Source: Pseudoduganella umbonata
Lineage (GTDB): Bacteria; Pseudomonadota; Gammaproteobacteria; Burkholderiales; Burkholderiaceae_D
DNA: 64,000 nucleotides
Assembly: GCF_014192225.1 (NCBI RefSeq)
Contig: NZ_JACHXS010000001.1
Span: forward strand, 832,440-896,439
Direction: 5' to 3'
How positions within the stretch are numbered: position 1 is the first letter of the stretch; every line of letters starts with the position of its first letter. This document shows, one piece after another, positions 8,655-16,626 of this stretch. The position numbers and the translations under genes are program-made. The notes under the pieces were generated by a model that did not search any database, was not told where the DNA came from, and was given only the letters and a program-made list of their open reading frames with translations.

Positions 8655-9448
8655 AGATAGCCAAGCTTGACACTGCTCTCGCTGGACTTTTCCACCAGCG
8701 GGCTGTCCTTGATGGCGCCACCCAGCGAGGTGGCGCTGAAGTCGACGAACAAGTTATGGCGCGGGGTGACGGCGTAGCCCAGGCGTATGCCGATTTCGCC
8801 GTTGGTAGCCGACTTGCCCACGTAGCGGGCGCGGCTCGCGCGGACTTCCTCGGCGCGCACGCCATAGTAGTAGTCGACGTATTTCTTGTCATGCCAGTTC
8901 GCCGCGATGCGCGGCGTGACGGACAATGCGCCGGACTTGAAGGTGCGGTTCAGTTCCAGCTTGAAGCGCTTGCCCTCCGCGTCGCCAGTGGACGCGAGCG
9001 CTTCGGCGGAAGCGTTCAGGATACCGCCGCGCCAGGTCACGGCGCCGCCAAGCCAGACCCCGCCCTTGCGTTCGGCCATGCCTGCCAGGTAGGGCGAATC
9101 CTTCGCCTCGTAACCGTCGCCGGAGTACTTGGCGCGCAGGCGGAACGTGAACGGCCCGGCGGACGGCAGCTTGGCATCGAGCGTGGTGCCAAAGAAGCTG
9201 ATGTAGCGGTTCTCGTACATCAGCAAAGGCAGCACGTCGGGATCGTCGTCGAACTCGCGGTAGGCCGCCTTGCCGAAGCCGGCGCCGATGCCCAGGCCCC
9301 AGTGCGAATCGGCGGGAGCCGCTTCCTTGGCGGCCAGTTCCGGCGCCAGCACCTGCGCCTGCGCGCCGTGGTGTACCGCAAGCGACAAGGCCGCGGCCAG
9401 CAGCGTGCGGATGAAGAACGTGCGGTAAGTGGTGGTTGCGTGTGTCAT
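8642..9448 (-). CDS. MipA/OmpV-family outer membrane protein
   Basis: 268 residues with a cleavable signal peptide (FIRTLLAAALSLAVHHGAQAQ). The mature part alternates polar and aromatic residues as in a beta-barrel and ends in Phe (KLGYLYNF), as outer membrane barrels do. Family features include GLGIGAGFGKAAYREFDDD near the N-terminus and RLGYAVTPRHNLFVDFSATSL near the end. AGGAGAAC precedes ATG 9448. It follows the RND permease stop by 34 bases, so it is probably the last gene of the efflux operon. Confidence 0.88.
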   Translation of the reverse strand: MTHATTTYRTFFIRTLLAAALSLAVHHGAQAQVLAPELAAKEAAPADSHWGLGIGAGFGKAAYREFDDDPDVLPLLMYENRYISFFGTTLDAKLPSAGPFTFRLRAKYSGDGYEAKDSPYLAGMAERKGGVWLGGAVTWRGGILNASAEALASTGDAEGKRFKLELNRTFKSGALSVTPRIAANWHDKKYVDYYYGVRAEEVRASRARYVGKSATNGEIGIRLGYAVTPRHNLFVDFSATSLGGAIKDSPLVEKSSESSVKLGYLYNF

Positions 9449-9482
9449 GCGTGGTTCTCCTTCAGGGTTAAAAAATCAGTAG

Positions 9483-12400
9483 TCAGGTGGCGAGGCCGGC
9501 ACCGGGAAATCTCACGGCAAGCCGGCGCCGCAGGCCGTCCACGTAGCTGAATGCCACGGGCACCACAAACAGGCTCAGGAAAGTCGATGTCGTTAAACCG
9601 CCTATCACGGCGATCGCCATCGGCTGGCGGAAGCTGGCATCCGCGCCCAGCCCCAGCGCGATCGGCAGCATGCCGGCCACCATTGCCATCGTTGTCATCA
9701 CGATCGGGCGGGCCCGCTTGTGGCACGCGTCCAGCAGCGCATCGCCTACGTCCAGCGCCCGGTCTCGCATGCCGACGACCGCATATTCGACAAGCAGGAT
9801 CGAATTCTTGGTGACGACGCCGATCAGCATCACCAGCCCGATCATCGACGGCACATCGAGTTCGCTGCGGGCAAGCAGCAGGGCCACGAAGGCGCCCCCC
9901 AGCGACAGCGGGATGGCCGACAGGATCGTCACCGGCTGCAGCAAATCGCGGAACAGCAGAGCCAGCACGCAGTACATGCACAGTAGGCCGGTCAGGATGG
10001 CGGTGCCAAAGCCGGCCGCCAGTTCCGCAGCAATCTCCGCGTCGCCATCGTCGACCACCGCCACGCCCGACGGCATGCCGCGCGCGGCCGGCAATGCCAG
10101 CGCCGCGTTCATGGCCGATCCCAGGGGCACGGCGCCCAGATCCGCGCTCACCGTCACTTGGCGGCGGCGGTCGTAACGGTCGATCTGTGCCGGGCCGCTG
10201 TCCACCGACAGGCTGGCCACACTGGCCAGCGGCACCTGGCCGCCGCGTCCGTTCACGCGCAGGCTGGCCAGTGCGTCGAAGTCGGTGCGCAGGGCCTCAT
10301 TCATCCGCACCCGGATCGCCAGCTGGCGATTGTCGAGGTTCAGCTTGGCCAGTTGCGCCTCGAAGTCGCCCATTGTTGCCACCCGCACCGTCGCGCCGAT
10401 CTCTTCGGTGCTGACTCCCCGTTCCGCGGCACGGGCGGCGTCCGGGCGTACCACGATCTCCGGCCGCTCCAGGCTGGCCGTCGAGCGGATGTTCGCCAGC
10501 CCGGCCACGCCGCGCAATTCGCGCTCGAATGCTTGCGCCGTCGCTTGCAGCGCGTGCGCGTCGTCGCTGGCCAGAATGAGCGACAACTGTTCGCCCATCG
10601 CGCCGCCCACCGTGAAGTGCGCGCCTGCCACGTGGCCGAGTAAGGGCCGTATCGATGCTTCGATTTCCTGTTGCCCGGGCCGTTCGTCCCGCTCCGCCAG
10701 CGTCAGCGTCAGCGTGGCTGCATTCGCGCCGCGAGCGGTCGAAGCGGCGTCCCCCGCCGCACCCACGCTGGCGAATAGTGAGGTCACGCCGCCTACCCCC
10801 GCCAGCGCGCCGCGGACACTTTCCGCCGCCGCTGCCGTAGCTTCGAGCGAGCTGCCGGGCGGCAGTTCAAGGCCGATCGTGATGTAGCCACGGTCGGCGG
10901 CCGGGACTAGTCCCGTCGGGATGAGCGGCACCAGTGCGAGCGACCCCGCCAGGAACAGCACGGCGGCGCCAACCGTCGCGGCGCGATGGCGCAGGCACCA
11001 GCGCACGGCCACCAGGTAATCGGCCATCGGGCCCGTCGACTCCATCGGCCGGTCGCCGGCCTCGGGTTCGTCGTGCGCACCCGGACCGAACTTCAGCAGC
11101 CGCGCCGCCAGCACGGGTGTCAGCAAACGCGCCACCAGCAGCGAGGCGAGGATCGCGATCACGGCCGTCCAGCCGAACTGCTGGAAGAACAGCCCCGGCA
11201 CGCCGTCCATCAGCGCGGTGGGAATGAATACGACGACGAGTGTAAGCGTGGTGGCGATCACCGCCAGTGCGATCTCATTGACGGCGTCCGCCGTGGCATG
11301 CATTACCGGCTTGCCCATGCGCCGGTGCCGGGCGATATTCTCGATCTCGACGATGGCATCGTCGACGAGGATGCCGACGATGACGGCCATGGCGAGCAGG
11401 GTCAGCGTGTTGAGCGAATAGCCCAGCCAGTGCATCGCCGCGAACGCGGGCAGGATCGACAGTGGCAGGGCCGACGCGGCAACCAGGGTGGCGCGCCAGT
11501 CGCGCAGGAACCACCACACCACGAGTACCGCGAGCAGCGCCCCCTCGTACAGCATCTGCATCGAACCCCGATACTGCTGCAGCGTGTAGCGCACCGTGCC
11601 GGAGACGGGTGTGAACTTCAGGTCGCGGCCGTCGCCCGCGAAACGGCACACCACCTTAGCCACACCGGCTGCGACGCGGGTTTCATCGGAGCCGCGGGCG
11701 CGGTAGATCTCGAAGCCGGCGACGCGCCGACCATCGAGCAGCGCGATGGAGGTGGCGTCCGCCGCGCTGTCGCTGACCATGGCCACCTGGTCGAGCCGAA
11801 GTTCGCGGCCGTCGGGCATTGTCATCGGCAGCGCGGCCAGCTCGCCGGCCTGCCGCACCGTGGCCACCGTGCGCATCGACTGTTCGCCGTGCCCCAGTTG
11901 TCCGCGACCGCCGGAGGCGTCCTGCTGAGTGCGGCGCAGCGCGCGCGACACATCCACCGCCGTCACGCCGTGCGCGGCCAGCTTTACCGGGTCGAGTTCC
12001 ACAAGTACTTCGCGCTGCACGCCGCCCAGCCGCGCCACCCGGCCCACACCGGGCACCTGCAGCAGCGCCCTGGTCAGCTCGTCGTCGATCAGCCAGGACA
12101 GTGCTTCTTCATCGATGCGGCCGGAGGCGACGGCATAGGTCAGCGTGGGCTCGCTGTCGGTCGTGTCGGCACTGATGGCCGGCTGTTCCAGGTCCGCCGG
12201 CAGGTCCGCGCGCACGCGGTCCACAGCATCTTTCGTTTCGATCAGCGCATCGGACAAGGGTTTTTCTAGCACGAACTCCGCCTCGATCCGCACCTGGCTG
12301 TCGGTGATGGCCGTCGTGACGTGCTTGAGCCCCGACACCCCGACCAGCGCATCCTCGACCTTGCGCGCGACTTCGGTTTCCAGTTGCGCCGGCGTGCCCC

Positions 12401-12557
12401 CCGGCTGCGTGAGCACGATATGCACGGTGGGCAGCGCAAGGTCCGGCATGTTCTGGATCGGCAGTTGCCGGAAACCGTGCAGGCCGGCCAACGACAGCAG
12501 CACGAACATCAGCAGCACGGGGATCGGATTGCGCAGCGACCAGGTGGACAGGTTCAT
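9483..12557 (-). CDS. RND efflux permease (HAE1/AcrB family)
   Basis: 1,024 residues from ATG 12557 (MNLSTWSLRNPIPVLL), the usual N-terminus; GAGGGGG lies just upstream. This is the proton-driven inner membrane pump of a tripartite efflux system. Features include the first membrane helix PIPVLLMFVLLSLAG, the proton-relay Asp pair in helix 4 (GILVDDAIVEIENI, about residue 398), two large periplasmic loops and the second helix bundle (VTKNSILLVEYA). It starts 4 bases after the adaptor stop. The substrate cannot be read from sequence. Confidence 0.93.
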   Translation of the reverse strand: MNLSTWSLRNPIPVLLMFVLLSLAGLHGFRQLPIQNMPDLALPTVHIVLTQPGGTPAQLETEVARKVEDALVGVSGLKHVTTAITDSQVRIEAEFVLEKPLSDALIETKDAVDRVRADLPADLEQPAISADTTDSEPTLTYAVASGRIDEEALSWLIDDELTRALLQVPGVGRVARLGGVQREVLVELDPVKLAAHGVTAVDVSRALRRTQQDASGGRGQLGHGEQSMRTVATVRQAGELAALPMTMPDGRELRLDQVAMVSDSAADATSIALLDGRRVAGFEIYRARGSDETRVAAGVAKVVCRFAGDGRDLKFTPVSGTVRYTLQQYRGSMQMLYEGALLAVLVVWWFLRDWRATLVAASALPLSILPAFAAMHWLGYSLNTLTLLAMAVIVGILVDDAIVEIENIARHRRMGKPVMHATADAVNEIALAVIATTLTLVVVFIPTALMDGVPGLFFQQFGWTAVIAILASLLVARLLTPVLAARLLKFGPGAHDEPEAGDRPMESTGPMADYLVAVRWCLRHRAATVGAAVLFLAGSLALVPLIPTGLVPAADRGYITIGLELPPGSSLEATAAAAESVRGALAGVGGVTSLFASVGAAGDAASTARGANAATLTLTLAERDERPGQQEIEASIRPLLGHVAGAHFTVGGAMGEQLSLILASDDAHALQATAQAFERELRGVAGLANIRSTASLERPEIVVRPDAARAAERGVSTEEIGATVRVATMGDFEAQLAKLNLDNRQLAIRVRMNEALRTDFDALASLRVNGRGGQVPLASVASLSVDSGPAQIDRYDRRRQVTVSADLGAVPLGSAMNAALALPAARGMPSGVAVVDDGDAEIAAELAAGFGTAILTGLLCMYCVLALLFRDLLQPVTILSAIPLSLGGAFVALLLARSELDVPSMIGLVMLIGVVTKNSILLVEYAVVGMRDRALDVGDALLDACHKRARPIVMTTMAMVAGMLPIALGLGADASFRQPMAIAVIGGLTTSTFLSLFVVPVAFSYVDGLRRRLAVRFPGAGLAT

Positions 12558-12561
12558 GCCG

Positions 12562-13773
12562 TTACCCCCTCTTTTCCGCTGCCGCCGCCACGGGCGCATT
12601 CAGCAGGCGCACGGCGTCGCCATCCTTGAGGAACCCCGCGCCCTGCATGACCACGCGCTCGCCTGCGGCCACGCCCTCGACCGCGACGGAGCTGCCGCTG
12701 CGCTGTCCGGTTCGAACGGTCAGCGCCTCGACGATGGGCCGGGAGCTGCCCGGCCTGAGCCGGAACACATGACTGCGGCCGTCGCGCACCACAATGCTCG
12801 AGGCGGGCACCGCCAGCACCGGCCTGTTATCAAGCATCACGCTACCGGCGGCATACATGCCGGCGTGCGCGCCGCTGCCCCGATCGATATCGGCATAGAC
12901 CGTCGCCATGCGTGTCTGCGCGTCGAAGCGCGGGGCACTGCGCCGGACGCGCGCGCGGGCGGTCGTTCCGTCCGGCAGCCGCAGGTGAATGCGCTGGCCG
13001 GGCGCGATGCCGGCCAACTGGCTGGCGGTCACCTGGCCATGCCATTCGAGGCGGCCCTGGCGGATCAGGCGAAACAGTTCCCGGCCGCTTTCGGCCACGG
13101 CGCCCACGGTCGCCCCGCGGGCACTGACGATGCCGTCGTCGGGTGCGCGCACCTCGGCCTGCGCGACCAGCAGGCGCCGGCTCTCGACTTGGGCGCGGGC
13201 CACGGCAACCTGCGCTGCGCTGGTCTCGGCCAGCGTCTCGTACTGCAGCAACTCCTGCTGGCTGACACCGCCCCTGTTCTGCAGTGCCGCCATGCGCTGG
13301 CGATTGGCGGCAGCCTGCCGCGCGGCCGCTTCGGCCTGCGCGAGGCTGGCCCGCAGTTCCGCCAGGCCAGCACGCAACAGCGCATCGTCGAAGCGGGCCA
13401 GCAACTGGCCCCGCTTCACGGAATCGCCAACGTTGGCGTGTACTTCCAGCAGCCGCAGGCCTGCGCTCTGGGCGCCAACGACCGCTTCCTGCCACGGTTC
13501 GATGGCGCCCGACGCTTCGACCGTGTGCGCCCACACGACGCGTTCGACCGGCGCCAGCGCCACCGTGATGGAAGGCGCGGCGGGTGCCGGTGTGGCCCGG
13601 ACAGGGCTGCCGGCAGGCGATATGCCGACGGTGACAAACAGTGCCAGGCACAGGATCGCGGCCGCGGCCAGGAATGCCGCGGTGGTGAGTATCCGGTAGC
13701 GCTGCGATGCCGCGGCCGGTGCGGTACCGACGTCCGCATAGGCGTCGGCGTGGATGCTGTCGTACGATTTCAT
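12562..13773 (-). CDS. RND efflux periplasmic adaptor (membrane fusion protein)
   Basis: 403 residues. A short cytoplasmic N-terminus is followed by one membrane anchor (about 28-52, TTAAFLAAAAILCLALFVTVG). Then come the lipoyl half-motifs (EASGAIEPWQEAVVGAQ, NVGDSVKRGQLLARFDD), a helical hairpin rich in Ala/Gln (LAELRASLAQAEAAARQAA), and beta-barrel and membrane-proximal domains. It links permease and outer membrane channel. Its ATG overlaps the stop of the OMF gene (ATGA, 4 bases), and its stop is 4 bases before the permease start, so the three genes are tightly coupled. Confidence 0.93.
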   Translation of the reverse strand: MKSYDSIHADAYADVGTAPAAASQRYRILTTAAFLAAAAILCLALFVTVGISPAGSPVRATPAPAAPSITVALAPVERVVWAHTVEASGAIEPWQEAVVGAQSAGLRLLEVHANVGDSVKRGQLLARFDDALLRAGLAELRASLAQAEAAARQAAANRQRMAALQNRGGVSQQELLQYETLAETSAAQVAVARAQVESRRLLVAQAEVRAPDDGIVSARGATVGAVAESGRELFRLIRQGRLEWHGQVTASQLAGIAPGQRIHLRLPDGTTARARVRRSAPRFDAQTRMATVYADIDRGSGAHAGMYAAGSVMLDNRPVLAVPASSIVVRDGRSHVFRLRPGSSRPIVEALTVRTGQRSGSSVAVEGVAAGERVVMQGAGFLKDGDAVRLLNAPVAAAAEKRG

Positions 13774-15251
13774 TGGGAGGCGCTTTCAGGAATGATCGGG
13801 GAACCGCCGCATGCCAGCACCAGTGCCACCCACGCCTGGCTGCTGTCCTGCACGGCGGCGATGGCGTCGTTGTTGGCCGATGCGAGCTGGCGCCGGCTGT
13901 CTTCCAGGACGAACAGACTGCTGGCGCCGGCGCGCCACATCGCTTCGGTGGCATCGAACGTGGCCTGTGCGGCTTCAGCCGCGTCGCGCGTGGTGACCAG
14001 GCGCGCGTGGGCAGAACGGCTAGAGGCAAGTGCGTTTTCCACATTGAGCGCGGCATCGCGCACGGCGCCGCGCAGTGCCGCGGTGGCGAGGCGATAGCGG
14101 GCCTGGCTGCCTGCCACGTTGGCGGCGCCTCGGCCGCCATCGAACAGGGGAACGCTCAGCGCCGGGCCGATGCTCCAGCCGGTAGCACTTTCGCTGGGCG
14201 CGCGCAGCCACTGGCCGGACAGCGCCGCGCCCAGGTCCACACGCGGCAGCCGCTCGGCGCGGGCAACAGCGATTTCTGACGACGCCGCCGCCAGCTCCGC
14301 TTCGGCGGCCAGCACGGCGGGATGGCGGGCCAGCATTGTGGCTGGCAAGCGCAGCTGGTAGCTGGGTGCGCGCGGCATGATCCATTGTGCGTACAGTGGC
14401 AGGGCCTGCGCGGCGGCGGTGCGGCTTTCCACCGGCCCCGCCATCAGCGCGGCGACGGATGCGGCATCGCGGCCGGTCAGCGCAACCAGCGCATTCGTGT
14501 AGGTAGCACATTGCTGCCCGCGAACCGCCTTTGCCGTCCGGGCGGCAGCCAGCCCGGCCCGTGCGCGGTGGACATCGACCGCCGCCATAGCGCCGGCTGC
14601 GAGGTGGTGCTCGCTCAAGTCAAGCGTGACTTCGCGCGAGGCGATATCGTCGGCCAGCACCGCTTCGGCAAAGCGGCAGCCGCGCAGCGCCATGACGGTG
14701 TGGGCCACGCGCGCGGTCAGGGCGAGCCGGGCCGCGGTGGCGTCGGCATGGCGTGCGTCCAAGCGGTGGCTCGCTTCATTCACCGAGTTGCGCACGCGAC
14801 CGAACAGGTCGATTTCCCAGCGCAGGGCGAGGCCCAGCGTCGCAGCGCTCGTGGCGGGCGTCGTCTCATGATCGAGTTCGCGCAGGCGCGCGGCACCGAG
14901 ATCCATTTGCAGCAATGGCATGCGCTGTGCCGCACGGCTGCTCAACACCGCGCCGGCTTCGTCGACCCTGGCGATGGCTTGTGATAGTGTCGGATTGTCC
15001 GCCAGCGCGGCAGGCACCAGCACGTCGATCGCCGCGTCGTTCAGCGCGGTCCACCAGTCCCCGCTTGCGATCGGGGCCTCGCCGGCCATCCCGGATGGGC
15101 TGGGGCTCGCCGGCTCCGACAGGGCGAGGGGGGCCGGGAACGGCCCCGGCACGTGCATCGGCTGCGTGGCGCATCCACCGGCCAGCGCCGAACAAAGCAG
15201 CGCGGCCGGGCGGCACCACGTGCGTGGACGATTGGTAAAACGGATTCGCAT
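13770..15251 (-). CDS. Outer membrane factor lipoprotein, NodT/TolC-like efflux channel
   Basis: 493 residues from ATG 15251, selected because AAGGGGGA lies immediately upstream. The N-terminus is basic and followed by the lipobox LAGGC, so the protein should be lipid-anchored in the outer membrane. Two OEP repeats with long amphipathic helices are visible (for example WEIDLFGRVRNSVNEASHRLDA and the matching C-terminal SVPLFDGGRGAANVAGSQA). It is the first gene of the efflux operon; the promoter should lie in 15252-15365. Confidence 0.92.
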   Translation of the reverse strand: MRIRFTNRPRTWCRPAALLCSALAGGCATQPMHVPGPFPAPLALSEPASPSPSGMAGEAPIASGDWWTALNDAAIDVLVPAALADNPTLSQAIARVDEAGAVLSSRAAQRMPLLQMDLGAARLRELDHETTPATSAATLGLALRWEIDLFGRVRNSVNEASHRLDARHADATAARLALTARVAHTVMALRGCRFAEAVLADDIASREVTLDLSEHHLAAGAMAAVDVHRARAGLAAARTAKAVRGQQCATYTNALVALTGRDAASVAALMAGPVESRTAAAQALPLYAQWIMPRAPSYQLRLPATMLARHPAVLAAEAELAAASSEIAVARAERLPRVDLGAALSGQWLRAPSESATGWSIGPALSVPLFDGGRGAANVAGSQARYRLATAALRGAVRDAALNVENALASSRSAHARLVTTRDAAEAAQATFDATEAMWRAGASSLFVLEDSRRQLASANNDAIAAVQDSSQAWVALVLACGGSPIIPESASQ

Positions 15252-15365
15252 ATTCCCCCTTGGCGTTCTGGATACCGCGCCGTCCAGACGGCCGCGGATC
15301 ACAACGGAAGGGATAATGCCTGTCTGCGATTAATAGTTTTTTGGGGTCGCCGAGCCGGTCGGCAG

Positions 15366-15880
15366 TTACCGCCCGCGCACCACCTGCAACTTCACGTTCT
15401 TGCCCTGCCGGCAGGTTAACTGGGTCATCGCGGCATCGCACAAATCGCCTTCGCATCGAAGGCGACGGAGCCGGTGATGCCTTCGTACCTGCGTTTCGTT
15501 AGCGCCGGCAGAAACTTCGCGGGCACGGGGGACCCTGCCTGCTGCATCGTGGTCGCGAAGATCATCACGGCATCGTAGTCATACGGGCATGGGGTCCATC
15601 GGCAGCTTGTAGCGCTGCCGATAGCGCTCGATGAACGCAGCATGGCTCGCTTCCTGCAGGCCGTCGATGTCGCCTGCCACCACGCACACGACTTGGTCGT
15701 CGCCAGCGCATTGCCGGCCAGCACCGGCAGGCGTTCGGAACAGATGCCGTCGCTGGATACGGCAATCGGGTGCCGACGTTGACCAGTTGCAGCGCCGGCG
15801 CGCCTGGCCAGTGGTGCGCGCTGGCGTGAAAGGACCAACCTGAAGGTGGAAGAGCGCAACTGCGTATCTGGCCTACCGGG
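15366..15880 (-). pseudogene. Branched-chain amino acid ABC transporter substrate-binding protein, broken
   Basis: C-terminal part of a LivJ/LivK-type periplasmic binding protein on the minus strand. One frame gives VCVVAGDIDGLQEASHAAF and ERYRQRYKLPMDPM. Another gives YDAVMIFATTMQQAGS and FLPALTKRRYEGITGSVAFD, the family's conserved C-terminal segment. The last stretch QGKNVKLQVV ends at the TAA at 15366-15368. At least two frameshifts are needed and the N-terminal half is missing. No permease or ATPase genes are nearby, so this is an orphan fragment. Confidence 0.75.
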
Positions 15881-15950
15881 TCGAGCGTCGCGAGATGGTG
15901 ACGACAGGCAAGAGCGCACACCGAAGCCTTACCCCAAATACTCAACCTTT

Positions 15951-16087
15951 CTATGAAACGAGTAGACGATTTCCCGCTACGGGACTGCGCCGATAAGCCT
16001 GGCCGGCTGAACTCCGCTTCATAGCGGTGTGGCAAGGATCATCTTGCTTCGTGCATATCAGCTCAAGACCGCGCAGCCAACCCTTAC
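15951..16087 (+). pseudogene. IS66-family 3' end remnant (copy 3)
   Basis: Plus-strand sequence encodes RVDDF...DCADK, the end of an IS66 transposase, with a small frame disruption, and continues to a ...CCCTTAC terminus at 16087. Positions 16006-16087 align with the end of copy 2 (6328-6411): about 59 of the first 70 bases match by hand count. Only the last 140 bases or so of the element survive. Confidence 0.7.
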
Positions 16088-16112
16088 TGTAGGGGAAAAA
16101 TGAATGTGGCGC

Positions 16113-16190
16113 GATTTTGGCGCAGTTCCCCGAACCGCGCCAAAGTGGCAAGAGATTCTGGCGCAGTTTCGCTAACGGCGCCAAATTTTT
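16113..16190. repeat. Tandem pair of hairpin-forming repeats
   Basis: Two imperfect direct repeats 41 bases apart (beginning at GATT 16113 and 16154) each contain an inverted repeat: TTTGGCGC...GCGCCAAA at 16116-16144, and TGGCGC...GCGCCA at 16159-16183. The second is followed by five T residues (16186-16190). They could be multiple transposase-binding repeats of an element end, or a terminator pair. Confidence 0.55.
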
Positions 16191-16626
16191 GCGAAGCGCC
16201 AGCATCGAAGCCGCTAGCGAATCCGCGCCGGATCCCCTCAAATTTCTCGACCGGTGGCAGCGGAGCCGTGTAGTAGTTGCCACGTGAGAGAACCCTTTGT
16301 TGCCTACCACCAAAGCGTGGTCTACAGTGGCGAAGGCGTAGAACTTGAGGGCAGCCTTCGGCTCAGCGGTACACCCGCGCACGACGGCGCCTGTGCAGTG
16401 ACCTTATCTGGAATCGTTGCCATAGCTAGGCGCAGAGAACGCCACGCGGCGCGACTTCCGCCTGGAACTCGGAGAACGAGCTCTGGCACAACTGGTAAGT
16501 GGACGACGGCAATTGCCTTGCCCAGAAGCCGCCGATTGCTGAGTGCCGCATGGTCTTGCCTGCGCATCCACGCCAGGTGCGCATCCAAGGCGCCCTGTGC
16601 CGACCAGCGCCTGCACAGCAGATCCC
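16191..16626. other. Gene-free stretch between IS66 remnant and hybrid kinase
   Basis: Several short frames exist on both strands, but none shows a family motif, a convincing ribosome binding site or a signal peptide. The segment most likely is decayed mobile DNA or the downstream region of the hybrid kinase gene, which ends at 16627. Confidence 0.4.

Noticed and set aside
16159..16190. A rho-independent terminator
   Set aside because: The stem with five T residues is possible, but the same stem occurs in the adjacent repeat without a T-run and no gene ends just upstream.
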